DNA of 64,000 nucleotides from Micromussa lordhowensis (Eukaryota; Cnidaria; Anthozoa; Scleractinia; Lobophylliidae): NCBI GenBank assembly GCA_964020085.1, contig OZ026609.1, positions 277,201 to 341,200 of the forward strand, read 5' to 3'. Shown piece by piece: positions 1 to 11,986 of this stretch (position 1 is its first letter; each line of letters starts with the position of its first letter). The notes under the pieces were generated by a model. It saw only the letters and a program-made list of their open reading frames with translations, ran no database searches and was not told where the DNA came from. The position numbers and the translations under genes were made by a program.

Positions 1-334
1 TTAAACTTATATTAAGTATAAATCTACTAGAGTTCTATCTCTGATCGCTGCGCTACTCACAATTCGAATTCTGTTGCAGCCTAGCAGTGTGCGGTTGTAA
101 ACAAAATGCCGGTCGCTTCTTTGCATTTTCGCCATGTCTGTGAAGAGAATTTAAAAAAAAGTTTTCAACGGCTAGGAGATTCATACTAAAACAATTAACT
201 TATGTGTTCGACATTTCTATGCGTGATGCAACCTCGTCAACTATCACGCGATAGAAATTTCGAGCTCGTAATCTAATTACTTAATATATAATTAATATCT
301 TAATATAACAGTATGACTCTATTTTACTCCTTAG

Positions 335-783
335 CCTTCTGGATAAAGACGAATGTTTCACCGGTGTGTTTTGGTGCGCGAAATACCCAGTATGGCACGT
401 TTCACATTCCACTGAGTGGTAACGTGGCCGCCGTGAAACTGGTTCACCTGTATGGCTACGTGACCTGTAATAAATTCAACGTTAACCACTGGTCTTTCTG
501 GGGCTGTGGTCACGGCTCTATAGATCGCGTTAACGTTGTCGTAACGCGGTCAAATAATCAGATGATCTTGCCGCCGAACCAGTTTGTCCAAACAGGGAAG
601 TGGTCTATAGTTCCCGGATATAACTCGTTTTCCCCTGAGATTATCCTGTCGGTTTTCTACAGTCCTGTTCCCCTGTCAGCGCAGACGCAGCTACGCCTGT
701 GGTACGGTGAGGATTTGGTGAACTACACGGAGGTCGACAATGATGGACGCGCCTGCGCTGATGTCTACGTTCTTTATGTTTGA
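335..783 (+). CDS. Secreted WYGEDL-family protein, copy A (second exon only; 5' end outside window)
   Basis: This exon encodes 149 residues and a stop. It opens at a splice acceptor (ctccttag, ending at 334) in phase 1, the same phase as the exon 2 of copies B and C, so a signal-peptide exon should lie left of the window. An ATG at 313 is open in frame but sits in the polypyrimidine tract, so I do not use it. Landmarks in order are PVCFGARNTQYGTFHIPL, HWSFWGCGH, PGYNSFSPEIIL, LRLWYGEDL and DVYVLYV. Four cysteines (PVCF, VTCN, WGCG, RACA) are shared with the paralogs, which suggests two disulfides in an extracellular protein. A poly(A) signal AATAAA lies at 961-966. I do not recognise a named family and assign no function; secretion is inferred from the paralogs. 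Confidence 0.8.
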
Positions 784-1105
784 GGCAGCCCTGACCAGAT
801 GACCATTTAAAGCTCCAGGCAGAATTTCTGACAACGTTTACGATTGTTACTCATGTTATAGCTATGTAAATCTATATTTCAAGGTGATTTGTTTGGGTTA
901 ATTGTTGACCTCACTGACTGTATGCCGATACTTAGATAGCAAGGAGAGTAATTCGCACAAAATAAAAATAAACTTAGATCATAAATAAAAAGAGTTGTTT
1001 TTTGTTATCATTGCGGCGAGCTCGTGAGTGAAAATAATCATATCAAGCAGCAAATATTGGGAGTTCATTGCCTGTATATTATCTCTAAGGGTACTCAATC
1101 ATGAA

Positions 1106-1613
1106 TAAGGGTAAATGTGGGATTCATTCTAGTTCGCGGAAAATTAAAAGGAAAAAAATTGAGGGAATGAAATGAGAAAAAAGGTTGTGATTTTATTAGA
1201 TCTGTACTTCCGTAATATTAGTTCGTTCACTAATTATAGATTCCCTATCATAACTGTCTGCTACGAACCTTAATAAATTCTCAAAAGTGAATATAGCGTT
1301 CAAAATATCTCTTCAAAATATCAATAAATTATCAAGCGAATATCACAAGATATCAGACAGCAAAACTATGATTTTTTTTCGAGTGGTAAAAACAGTATTT
1401 TACGAACGAGAGCAGCAAAAGTGAGTAAAATATTGCTTTAAAAACAAGATAATAACTGTTATGATTGGGAATCTATAATTAGTGAGCGAACTAATATTAT
1501 GGAAGTAGAGATCTAATAAAATCTCAGATTTGTTCTGAAAGTGATTTGATTCATTCAATTTTATTTTCCATTTAATATTCTGGGAACTAGAACGAATCCC
1601 ATATTTATCCCTT
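1106..1613. repeat. Palindromic miniature element
   Basis: The two ends are inverted copies: gggattcattctagttc near 1118-1134 pairs with gaactagaacgaatccc near 1584-1600. A second inner pair, ttagatctgtacttccgtaa near 1197 against gaagtagagatctaataa near 1503-1520, continues the dyad. It is about 0.5 kb with no coding capacity. A similar single end (aagggataaatatgggatt) occurs near 6770, so this is a family. The target duplication was not resolved. Confidence 0.65.
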
Positions 1614-1720
1614 TAGAATAGATGCGCGTGTTTTACTGGAAAATACTTCGCTCAAAATTCATACCAAACTCGGCATGTGGGACTCCCGTGGCGTATTTTT
1701 CATATCTTCACTAGGATATT

Positions 1721-2190
1721 GAATTCATTTCCCACTTTTTCACCCATGTTTGTGCAAACAGCCGGGTTGTCCGTATACATACATACATACATTACTTTCT
1801 TTACCCTCGGATTTTAGAGTAGCTTATGCAGCTAATATCTCCGAGCATTTAACCATTAGATGAGAGATAGACCACCACACCGGGAACTACGTCCCCTACT
1901 AAGAAAACGGAAATTACATGGTGGCTTAGTGATATAATTGTCTTATACGAACCTTAATAAATTCTCAAAACATCTCTTCAAAATATCAATAAATTAACAA
2001 GCGGATATCACAGGACATCACACAGCAAAGATATGTAATTTTACCAACGAGTGCAGGAGATGTGAGTAAAGTATTGGTTTTAACACGAGATAATAAAATT
2101 CATATCTTCAAGCCACTCTGTAATTTTCGTTTTCTTATACAGACAAGCTAACTGTTTGCACAAACATGGGTGAAAAAGTGGGAAATGAAG
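1721..2190. repeat. Terminal-inverted-repeat miniature element
   Basis: The left end (ttcccactttttcaccc, atgtttgtgcaaacag) is repeated in inverted orientation at the right end (ctgtttgcacaaacat, gggtgaaaaagtgggaa). The arms are nearly perfect over about 37 bp. The interior is non-coding and contains an (atac) microsatellite and a motif ccaccacaccgggaactacg. This is a non-autonomous element or SINE remnant. Confidence 0.65.
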
Positions 2191-2938
2191 TCACTATCCT
2201 CACTCGTTCTTGCCAAGGAACTTTTCACAGCGAAGTCTGAGGAAAGATATCAGCAGATCTTCAACAGTTTTAGAAAAGCAACTTTAAACAGAAGATAAAG
2301 TATCAATTAGAGTTTATTTGGTCAATGTCAGAAGCAAGCAAAATCGAAATAAGACAAATAACAGGTCCTACACAAGAAAGAAACATCTAAAGCTACACGA
2401 GCTAGGTTAAGTTAGAATTTATTTTGAAATGAGGCATAGTATACTTTGTTTTTGGCATTTACTCAGCTCTTCGTCCTAACACAGCTGAGAGTTCGAGTTA
2501 TAAGCACAATACGCCAGGACCCATTGTCAACGCTTCAACTGATCGCTTGCATGTGCATGGCTAAATCCCGAAAGCTAAGGTGGCTTATGCAAACTATACT
2601 ACTATGACTAAAATATTTTTATTCTTACTTCAAGATAGAATTGAAGTATTTTAGCTGTTAGTAAACTTTTGACATTTTCTATGGCGGAATATGCAATTTG
2701 TGGACGTGCTGATTCACATTGACAGACAAGGGAAAGGGGTAAGACAACGTGCAGCTGAATTCCAGCGCAATGTAGAAACTCAACATGGAAGATGACATTC
2801 TGGACGTCAACTTCATAGCATTCAGCGAATAAGCAAAAGCAAAGACACCCGTGCAAAAATGGATAAAATTAATAAACTAGAGTGAGTGTTACAGGATGAT
2901 AAGAGAGATTCGAAAGCTGACGCTTCTTGTAATACTCG

Positions 2939-2978
<40 letters not shown>

Positions 2979-5354
2979 ACTTTATTCATTTAGTGTGAGT
3001 GTTGGTTGGACATCAAGTTGGGTTAAAATAGTTTCTCTTAAAAATAATATCTACAGTTGACAATCGAGATTTTAGAGCTCGAGTGTTAAAAGAAGCGAGC
3101 AACTAAATTGGACAAATTTTTAATTTTGATCTAAAGAGTATAGACAGTGGTGAGAAGAGTTAAGTCAACAGCACGTTTTCATATTTAATCTAGTTTAATC
3201 AAAGACGTATATGTGATTTTCTCAAAGTTGTCAAAAGAACTTTAACTTTCGAACAGTTTGATTTAACGCTCGTGTAATTACGAACAAAGCTTCGTTTCCC
3301 GAAAGGGCAAATCACTTTGCTTTTCATTTTATACACCCATATTCTGTTTACCAATTATAATTAAATCTGTATTGTCCACAATTTTTTAATTATCTGTAAA
3401 TGGGGAATTTCACTCTTCCACAATTAGAGTGACAAGTGAAAATGCAGTGTGAGTTCTTCTAGACCTATGGATATTACCACACTTGTTTGTTCCATGACTT
3501 ATTCGCAAGCAAATTAAAAGAAAGATGTTTGACTCATTTGTGATTGGAAAGATCCACGTCGAAAAAACCATTGTTATAGCGAATATAACACCGTCCCCTG
3601 ATGAGGGAAAGAGCTAAGTTACCTTTAAAAGAGGAAGAAGTAAGCTGGTCAGATTTACTTTTTTTTCTAGTTCTTCGCGTCTTTTAATGCAACATCAAAT
3701 CTGTTCGACCTCCTTTTCTAATTTTAAGGTGCAGCTATTTTCCTTAGTTTTATTTCATTCGACAGCTAAATTTTCACAACAGGCAAAGGTCGTTCTTTAG
3801 TAACCCTGATCACCTACATATAGCTATGTTTTGAAATTTCAGAAGAACTTGGAAAACTGAATCATTTCTTAACAAATCTTGCGAAAGAAAACTCTTCTTG
3901 TTTGTTTATAACAATGACTAATCTAGTATCACAATTTATTGTAGAATCCTTTGTGTATTCAGGAGGGATAAAACTCAGAAACGATCAATTATGGACAAGT
4001 GACCTACGCTGAGAAAATAAACAAATTTAATGAAAAACGGATGACTTAATTCCATTGGACAAGACCTCAAGTAAACAAATCAATCCAGCGTTTAACATTG
4101 ATCGCTTTTCAACACGGGTCTCATTCAGGTTCCAATAGTGAGACTGAGTAAGTACTAGGATAAAGTCTCTCCTTTTTTTCTTTTTTTTTTCCATTTTGAT
4201 TCTGTATCTAATTCACCTTGTCTTATAAATTATCCTAAGTGAGTCTTTTATTTTCTTTTTTTTAATCCAGGTGCTAAATTCTGTTGAGTTTCGTAAAAAG
4301 GTAAGTGATTTTGATTTAAAGAAGCAGATCATGTACTCAATGTTCTCGGTTACCAAAGGCAAAGTGGAAACAAATGCTCGACTGCTGTAAATGATGTAAA
4401 AAGACGCAGTAACCGAAAACTCCACGAATGCCCTTTCTTCACTTCAACAAAACAAATTAACAGATTCCTTAGTTCTGCGGAGGTTCTGAATTGTCCCTGA
4501 CTAATCAAGAACATTTTTGAGGTGGCTGGCAACCTTTTCCAGTATATTTTTCAGTACTATTTCTTTAAATCGATTAATGTCGTTTTTCAGTGGATGCAAT
4601 AATAAAAGTATCAAATAAATAACCAATCTTTGCAAACAGGTTATGGCAAATTTAGTGACTGACAAGGTTGCCATAGCAACAGCGTAACTCGTCAAAACCC
4701 TTAATTTAACTTCACGTGGTTATAATTAAGACCAAGAGTCTGGTGACCCCCGTCGTTTTATTATCGAATTGAAATGATTTTTTTGCACATTTGTTTTTTT
4801 GAAAAAGTGGGAGAGGACAGAGAAAACGCTTTTACCACGCAAGAGAAATTATACCCGTCATGACTTTGAAGCTTGACGGCTTTACTTACTTAATCTTCAA
4901 GGAGCTAAGGAATTAATTTCGTATTCGGAATTCGCATGTCACTTCAATTCTGCATTTTCAACTTTCTCTTGGCACGAAACGTTTACGAAAAGGTGAGAAT
5001 ATTCAATTGGGATACACTTTCCAGGTACCATCCTTTTCAAGGTTCTGAATTCTGGGAGTTTTCACAAGAGCCAAATAAGAGCAGCTTTTCCTGTAAGTAC
5101 ACGATAGACTGTCTTCCGTGAAAAGAAAAGTAGCGAACCATTGAGACATTGATTAAATTTTCCTTTTGCAGTGCGGGAAACGAATGTTTTAAAAACGCGA
5201 CTCGCTCTACAACATCCCAACTCACGCATCAAGACAAGGTTACCAAAAAGATCACCCACAGAGTAATCACAAGCTTAGTGCTAATGATTTTCGTGATTTT
5301 TTTAAAGTAATTTTCGGCATAACTTTTCAAAACTATTTTCAGATCTTCTTCAAA

Positions 5355-6379
5355 ATGGAATTAAAGGCTACCTTGTGTTTTCTGCTGATTTTCCTGACCT
5401 ACTCACAAACACAAGCAGGTAGTAGATATTTCCACTACAGCTAGTATTATCAATCAGTTCATTTACCCTTGTCATTTGGTAGTTATCTTATTAGTAGTTG
5501 TTTTAATAGGGTCACTTGTGTTTTCCAATTCGGTGAATCGATGGATTGCTCTCAATTTCTGTAGCTTCAATCGGACGAGAAGGCAACTACCCTCTGATAT
5601 GAAGCTTAGATATCTTTCACAGCCTTGCTCTATTTTGTTCGCCAATCAATTAGGGTCTTCCTAACAGTTTGTCTTTTATTTCTCGCCTTTATAATTAGTA
5701 GACAAATGAAACGATGCTTTACAAGTGCGAGTGGATGCTCGCATGACATTAATTTTTGTCGTCGATTCTTTAAAAATCCATTCAATCCCTGAATTGAAGG
5801 GTCAAGTGATATAATTGTTCATTATCGTACTCCCTATTTGCTGAGCAAAAACCTTTGGTAATTATACTTATATATAGTTAGCATCTAAATGTGACAGTGC
5901 GACTCTATATTACAGACACCTTAACCTTCTGGGAAAAGGCGAATGGTTCACCGGTGTGTTTTAGTACGCGAAATACCCAGTATGGTACGTTTCACATTCC
6001 ACTGAGTGGTAACGTAGCGGCCGTGAAACTGGTTCACCTGTATGGCTACGTGTCCTGTCACAAACACAACGCTGACAACTGGTCTTTCTGGGGATGTGGT
6101 CACGGCGTGAAAGATCTCGTTAACGTCGTCATAACACAGTCAAATAATCACATGATCTTGCCGCCGAACCAGTTCATCGGGAACAGAGCCGGAAAGTGGT
6201 CTAAAATTCCGGGATATAACTCGTTTTCCCCTGAGATTGTCCTGTCGTTTTTCTCCCATCCTTATGACATGCAAGCGCAGACAGAACTACGCCTGTGGTA
6301 CGCTGAGGATTTGGTGAACTACACTGAGCATGACAATGACGGACGCGTCTGCGCTGATGTCTACGTTCTTTATGTTTGA
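5355..6379 (+). CDS. Secreted WYGEDL-family protein, copy B
   Basis: Two exons, 5355-5418 and 5916-6379, join in phase 1 to give 175 residues. Exon 1 is a signal peptide: Met-Glu-Leu-Lys followed by a hydrophobic core (ATLCFLLIFLTYSQTQA) with cleavage likely after QTQA. Exon 2 carries the mature domain with PVCFSTRNTQYGTFHIPL, WSFWGCGH, PGYNSFSPEI, LRLWYAEDL (Gly to Ala against copy A) and DVYVLYV, including the four conserved cysteines. A splice acceptor (ctattttcag) sits 12 bases before the ATG, so a non-coding first exon is probable. Overlapping AATAAA signals lie at 6639-6650. It is very close to copy A, indicating recent tandem duplication. It is predicted extracellular; function unknown. 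Confidence 0.88.
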
Positions 6380-7530
6380 GGCGGCCCTCAGTAACCAGAC
6401 GACCGCTCAATCTTCAGGCAGAATTTCTCGGACAACGTTTACGATTGTTACTCACGTTATAGCTATGTAAGGGAAGGATGAACTGTAATAAGGCTCGGTC
6501 AGTGTTAAATTTGTTGTTATACCTAGCTTAAGTGGATAGAAAAAAATTCAAATTTCATTGTAGTTTCTTTGGGTTAAGTGTTGACTTCATTGATTGTATG
6601 GCAATACTCACATTACAGGGGAGCTTTTAATTGGCACGAATAAAAATAAACTTGGAGCATAAATCCTCATGTCCTCATCATTTTTTCCAGAGTAGAATCA
6701 TATCAATTAGTAAATCGCAGGATTTGATTACCTCCACATTACCTCCATACTGGCGCCCAATCATAAACAAGGGATAAATATGGGATTTATTTTAGTCTGT
6801 GCAAATGGCAATAAAATGAGGGAATCGAATCAAAAGCACAATTTTAACCAAATGTTAGCGGACTTTATATACCCATAAGACATTTAGCACTCGAACATGA
6901 AGAAAATCATATTTTGCACAGTTGGTAGAGAAAGGCAATAGAAAACGAGGGGAAAATCACGTTGCTGAAATGAACAACAAACACATTTATCGCGCAGAAC
7001 TTAAGCATTTTTTTTATCAAATAAGCCAACGGCGCCCAGACTCCTAGGAGATAAAATAAACAAGGTCACTTGGTAAAGAGAGTGCCTGGTTCATATTGTA
7101 TTGCTAAAATTCTTAGGAAGTGTAAGGTACCAGCTTCATGTCAATCTTTAACAGTTTCAGGAAAGCAACTAGCTTCAAACAAAACTGATGAAGTATCAAT
7201 TAGAGATTATTTGTTCAATGTTAAAAGCAAGGTTAGCGCATTAATCGGAGCGCAAACATACCTGATTAGATGGCGCAGGTTAGATACTGTCGTGATTATG
7301 GACAGAAACTAAGCAATGTAGAATTAAAATTAAATACTTCAAAAGGACAATAATGGAATACTTAGAGTGCTTTTGCTCGTTAATTGAGCTTCAACCATTC
7401 TTGATGAAGCTAGTGACCCAGCTGGTATGCAAATGAAGTTCATAAAAACATTTCCTCGTGATCGTTTATGTTGTTGACTGAGAGGGGAGGCCAAAACAGG
7501 AAAGATCACCTTTATGTACTGTTTAAAACA

Positions 7531-7610
7531 CGAGCAGCAGTGTTTCATCGGGTTTAAAAACACTCGGCTACGCCTCGTGTTTTTAAACCCGATAAAACAC
7601 GTGCTGCGAG
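7531..7610. repeat. Long hairpin (80 bp)
   Basis: The sequence cgagcagcagtgtttcatcg and gggtttaaaaacac are mirrored by gtgtttttaaaccc and gataaaacacgtgctgcg around a short loop (tcggctacgcctc). Related half-copies follow at 7610-7745. This is a typical miniature-element palindrome. Confidence 0.7.
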
Positions 7611-7766
7611 TGTTTTGAACAGCTTCAAAAATAGCTTCGAAAATCCGCGATAACACCTACCTGCGAATTTTTCTATTGTTTCAAAAACCCGAGAAAACAC
7701 GTGCATGCGAATTCTTCCGCGGCTTCGAAAACCGAGAAAACGCGTGCATTGAGAACAATTGATTGA

Positions 7767-7833
7767 GATCTTTATATAAAGATCACACGGAGATCTTTAT
7801 ATAAAGATTACGTGTGATCTTTATATAAAGATC
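7767..7833. repeat. Triple 18-bp self-complementary repeat
   Basis: An 18-bp perfect palindrome, gatctttatataaagatc, occurs at 7767-7784, 7792-7809 (last base changed) and 7816-7833. The start-to-start spacing is 25 and 24 bp, about 2.4 helical turns. The centres contain TATATA. It could form stacked cruciforms or simply be an amplified element end. Confidence 0.85.
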
Positions 7834-9830
7834 ATGGTGGTCGTTCTCATTTTTACCAGGTATAAAGGTTCATGCACGTGATCAATTTGACGTCTCTGAT
7901 AGGCTCATGTGCTCATGAATTATTAATGAGTTTTTGAATTTCAAATACGAAACACTCTACTTTGTTTTTAGTATCTACGCAGCCCGGCGCTCTAATGCAG
8001 TTGTTATAAGCACAATATCACGCTCGTGCATGATCAGCGCTAGAATCTCTCGCATGCACATGGCTATATTCCAAAACCAAACGGAAACTACATTATTCAG
8101 TATTCCAGGGGCAGCAAAAAGACGTGCTTGACGGACTGACGCTCGTGACTACAATAATATTAAAGGAGAAATGAGTAAACTTGAAGCTGGTATTATATTT
8201 GTGATATATTCTGTGGCGATATGTGCATTCTGTGAACAAGCTGATTCACATATGCATTCGCAAAAACTAGAAAGATAACGGCGTGAGACAACTTGCAACA
8301 GGTTCAACTTGGACGATAAATTAACGAAATCCAGCGAATCATTAAAACCAAATTCACTGCCACCCGTGTAAAAATGGATAAACCAGTAGGCAATTGTTAC
8401 TTTTGGTTGGACAAGTCAGCTTGTTAAAATAGCTTCCTCTGAAGAAAAATATGCTATGTTGTAATGTTTAAACTTCCTGTAATTAGCCATGTTGTAACTT
8501 AGTTTCACATATAGGGCCACAAGGAAGACTATAGTCTTGACTGTAATTATGACACCCTATTGAAATGAAGTGTCATCATCGTCATTATCATCATCATCCT
8601 TCAGTTCAAAATTGAAATTCTAGAGTGTTAAAAGAAGCGAGCAAATTGGAAATTTAATTTTGTCCCAATTGAAGAATATAGCCACAGGGCTAAGAGGAGT
8701 TGAGTTAACACAGCCTGTACTCATGTTTAATTTAGTTTGAAAAACGTGCATGATTTTATCAAAGTTGTTAACTTCAAAGAAGTTTGAAGTTCTGATGGTT
8801 TGATTAAACGACCATTTTTACGAACATAGCTTTGTTTCCCTAAAAAGCAGACCCCTTTTTCTCATATATACCTATATTTCATTCATTAATTAAATCTGAA
8901 CTTTCTATCCACAATTTAAAAATGAAAATTAGAGTGACAAGAGGAAAATCCATTATCAGTACTCTTTAGGCCTGTGGATATTACCATTTCTGCAGTTTAA
9001 TAACTTTTTCAAAAACAAATAAAACAGACTCACGTCAAAAAAATAATCCTTGTGGCGAATTTAACATCTTGAGCTCTTTAGGGAAAAAGTTTATTTATCT
9101 TTAAAGACCGAGAAGAAAGCAGGTAAGCTTCAGTTTGATTTTTTTTAATCCCGAATTATTTTGATCCAATATCCAATCTGTTGATATTCTCTTTAATTTA
9201 ACGCTGTACCTTAAGCTGTGATGTTAGCTGTTTCGCCAGTCCAAGTGCTGAGGTTAACGACAGGTAAGTCAATAATCTCTAACTACAGAGGTTTGGCTTG
9301 TTCAACGTTTTCAGTAAAAGATCATCGAAGGAACCAAAAGAGGGTTCGCTGGATGCAATAGCTGATGCCGACATACACTATAAAGGTAACGAAAAAAGGT
9401 ATAGCTGCGGCGAGGAATGAAAATTCATGGCATTTCAAGTAGAACCGTTTTCATAAATGCTCTTGGCTTTCGTGTCAAGTGCACGTCCCAATAAAAATCA
9501 AGAATCAAATCTGATCCACGCTATTTTTTAAGAGTTTAATAGCTCTGACTGTTGAATTTATGCCTCGAAGTATAATGTCATCAATATAATTATTCAGTGT
9601 TTGTGAGCGATTTCTACAGAACAAGGTCTTTGCGATCAAAGCTCAGTATACTTCGTTTTTCGGGATATTTTAGAGAATTTTACGCCGTTTAGTATTCTGA
9701 GAACGTCCCTATTTTTGTGTTTTCTAATATCTCATTTGCATTGCATCTGATTTTCATTTCTTATATTTTCATATTTTTACTTATTAGAATTCCGTACCAA
9801 GCGAAGAACTATGGATTTCGTTGAGTTTGG

Positions 9831-10003
9831 GGGATTATTGTGCTGTTGACAGTTCCTTGTACTGCTGAATCACTACGTAAGATTTGCTAAACATTTTGGA
9901 AAAGTCCGAGTTCCACGTGTGGTAGGGTGAGGATTTAGTGGACTGGTACGAACCAGACAACGATGGAAGAGTGTCCAGCGAAGTTTACGCTCTTTATCTG
10001 TGA
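9831..10003 (+). pseudogene. Decayed copy of the WYGEDL secreted-protein gene
   Basis: Only the last third of the domain is recognisable. A TAG at about 9924 stands where the paralogs have the Tyr codon of WYGEDL, so the motif reads W-stop-GEDL. It is followed by LVDWYEPDN and an ending close to EVYALYL. The last conserved cysteine appears replaced by serine. The upstream part (PGYNSFSPE region) is unrecoverable and no signal-peptide exon is visible. The 3' UTR signal (AATAAA at 10189-10194) still resembles those of copies A and B, so decay followed a block duplication. Confidence 0.75.
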
Positions 10004-10794
10004 GAAGCCCCGGCAAGATTCCATTTGCAACCTAAATTGAAAGGCAGACTTTTCAATTCCTTTTTTTCGTTGTTTGCTACCAAGGTTATTCGCCTCCAGT
10101 TAAGTAATAATATCATAAGGTATGCATAGTGTTCTTTTAAAAAATCATTTATAAAGATAAGAAAAGCGACTGATTTTTGATTTGCGCAAATAAAAATAAA
10201 GGGCATGACAAGAAGGAGTTTTCTTGTTGGCTTGACTTCTTTTGCAGTTGACATGTCATCACGGAAAAAAGAGTTTGATCAACCACAAATATTTAAGGAT
10301 TTAATTCCATCGTGCTTCCTTCTGGGTACTTACATGCCCCATCAACTGATGTAAATCTTTTTTTCCCAAAAATGACAAAGGTGTAAAATTTGGCTTGGTC
10401 GATGTCGGGCGCATTTTAAGCAGCCAGACTAAATATATTAACTAAATTTCATACTCGGACGTTAAGAAAATGTTGTCAGTCTGCTCATTTATTTCAATTC
10501 ATTGCTCAATTGATTCGTGGTTATACTTGCGAAACAATTTAATTTTTACAAAAGTGAGGAACTTTGGGCAAATCGGAAACTGAAAACGTCTCACTAAAAC
10601 GAAGGTGATGCTAACCAATATATTCAATATATTCTTTCCCTTCAACATCTAAAGATGGTACGGAGTCAGGTTTACAAACACAGCCTGTTCTAAATTGAAA
10701 GCTATTGTTAAAAGCAATTATACACATTCTTAACTTAACCTGATTTATTTACACAGGGAAAACTGACTTTCTGACAGTTTACGTTATTAACTAT

Positions 10795-11084
10795 CAGGGC
10801 CGTACCTAGGATTTTTCATCTGGGGGGGCAAGCTCCACACAATCATCTTCTCAGGGGTCTCCCGTATACAAACGGGGTCTAAAGTTGGAGTTTTTGCCCC
10901 CCCCCCCCCCCCCCGACAAACACACAGAGGGTTGCCTTTGGACCAATTTTGGACCAAGATTTTGGACCAATATGGCTACAAGAAATATCCCATCAAAAAC
11001 AAACACTTCGTTAAAAAAATCAACATTTAATTTTCCTAGGGGGGGCAACTGCCCCCCCTGCCCCCCCCGCTAGGTACGGCCCTG
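10795..11084. mobile_element. Miniature inverted-repeat element, 290 bp
   Basis: The ends are inverted copies (cagggccgtacctag at the left, ctaggtacggccctg at the right). The element is flanked on both sides by actat (10790-10794 and 11085-11089), a candidate 5-bp target duplication. The interior holds long C and G runs near 10896-10913 and 11039-11070, and no gene. The ORFs on both strands here are low-complexity. Confidence 0.8.
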
Positions 11085-11986
11085 ACTATAAATAAAGCTA
11101 AATTTGAAATCGTTTCTGGGTAAACAGTTTTAGAACCACACTTAGAAAGAAACCTAATATCACAATCCATGGGAAAATGCTGTTGGTTTTTATTAGTTTA
11201 GTTGGTGTCCTCAAACCACTAATGGACAAGGCTTCAAAACAATTTATCACAAACGAATTAGAAGAGTTGGCAATGTTTGACTTCACTCAATTAAGCAAAT
11301 CCACCGATGACTTAAATGGTCCTAAGAAAAAACCCTTTTGTTGAAGAAAACTTATCAATGTTCAAAGGGGAGTAAGAATTGAAGTAGTAAGTATCATCAT
11401 CTCTTGGTATATTTTAGAAAGCTTTATTAATATTTTTAATTTTATAGTATTATGTTTTGCTTTTTTCTTTCTTCGCCCAATTTGATGCTAAACTAGCAAA
11501 CTTGTTGTTCTCTTCTGTTTTACGCGTTAGCTTTTTATCGCTTTTATCACTGTTTTAATGCTAAACAGCAAAACCTTGCATTGAAAACTACTTTCAGTCT
11601 TTCAAAAGCTCGGAGGTCTAATTTTTAACTACAATGTAGAATCTTATGAAAGCCAAGTGCTGTTTACAGAGCAGAATTTCGGTGTTGTAAAGCTTATAAT
11701 CTCGGTGATTTCGACTAAGCTGTCAGTCAAAATTTAAGCCCGTTTATCAGCTATCAGAGATTTTTGTAGATCTCCAATCTCAACTATCAGTTTAAAAAAC
11801 GAGTTAATTTTTCAGCTCTGATAACATTTGATCCATCAATTAATCTAAACACCATCTAGATTCTCATTCTGCTACAGTAAATTATTCACCGTGTATTTAC
11901 AGAACCAAGGGTCCCTCGTTTTTCATTTTTCTTATCTCATTTCAATGATTGTTTTATCTGTAGATTCTCGTACCGCACAACAAATC

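Larger units (their letters stand above)
784..5342. other. Intergenic spacer between copies A and B
   Basis: No convincing gene. It holds the 3' UTR of copy A, two palindromic elements (listed separately), an (atac)n microsatellite near 1775-1792, and stretches resembling the DNA behind copy B. Examples are 2490-2570 with 8000-8070, 2690-2760 with 8215-8290, and 3060-3110 with 8610-8660, which share motifs such as gtgttaaaagaagcgagca. This suggests gene and flank were duplicated together. A possible donor (tttcctgtaagtac) near 5090 could belong to a non-coding first exon of copy B. Confidence 0.6.
6380..9830. other. Intergenic spacer between copy B and the decayed copy
   Basis: No convincing gene. 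It contains two palindromic repeat blocks (listed separately) and DNA alignable with the spacer behind copy A, as expected from a block duplication. Open frames at 7070-7312 and 7934-8131 have no protein-like features. Confidence 0.55.

Noticed and set aside
313..334. ATG at 313 as the start of copy A
   Set aside because: The 22 bases before 335 are the polypyrimidine tract and AG of a splice acceptor; paralogs have a signal-peptide exon upstream and the same phase-1 junction.
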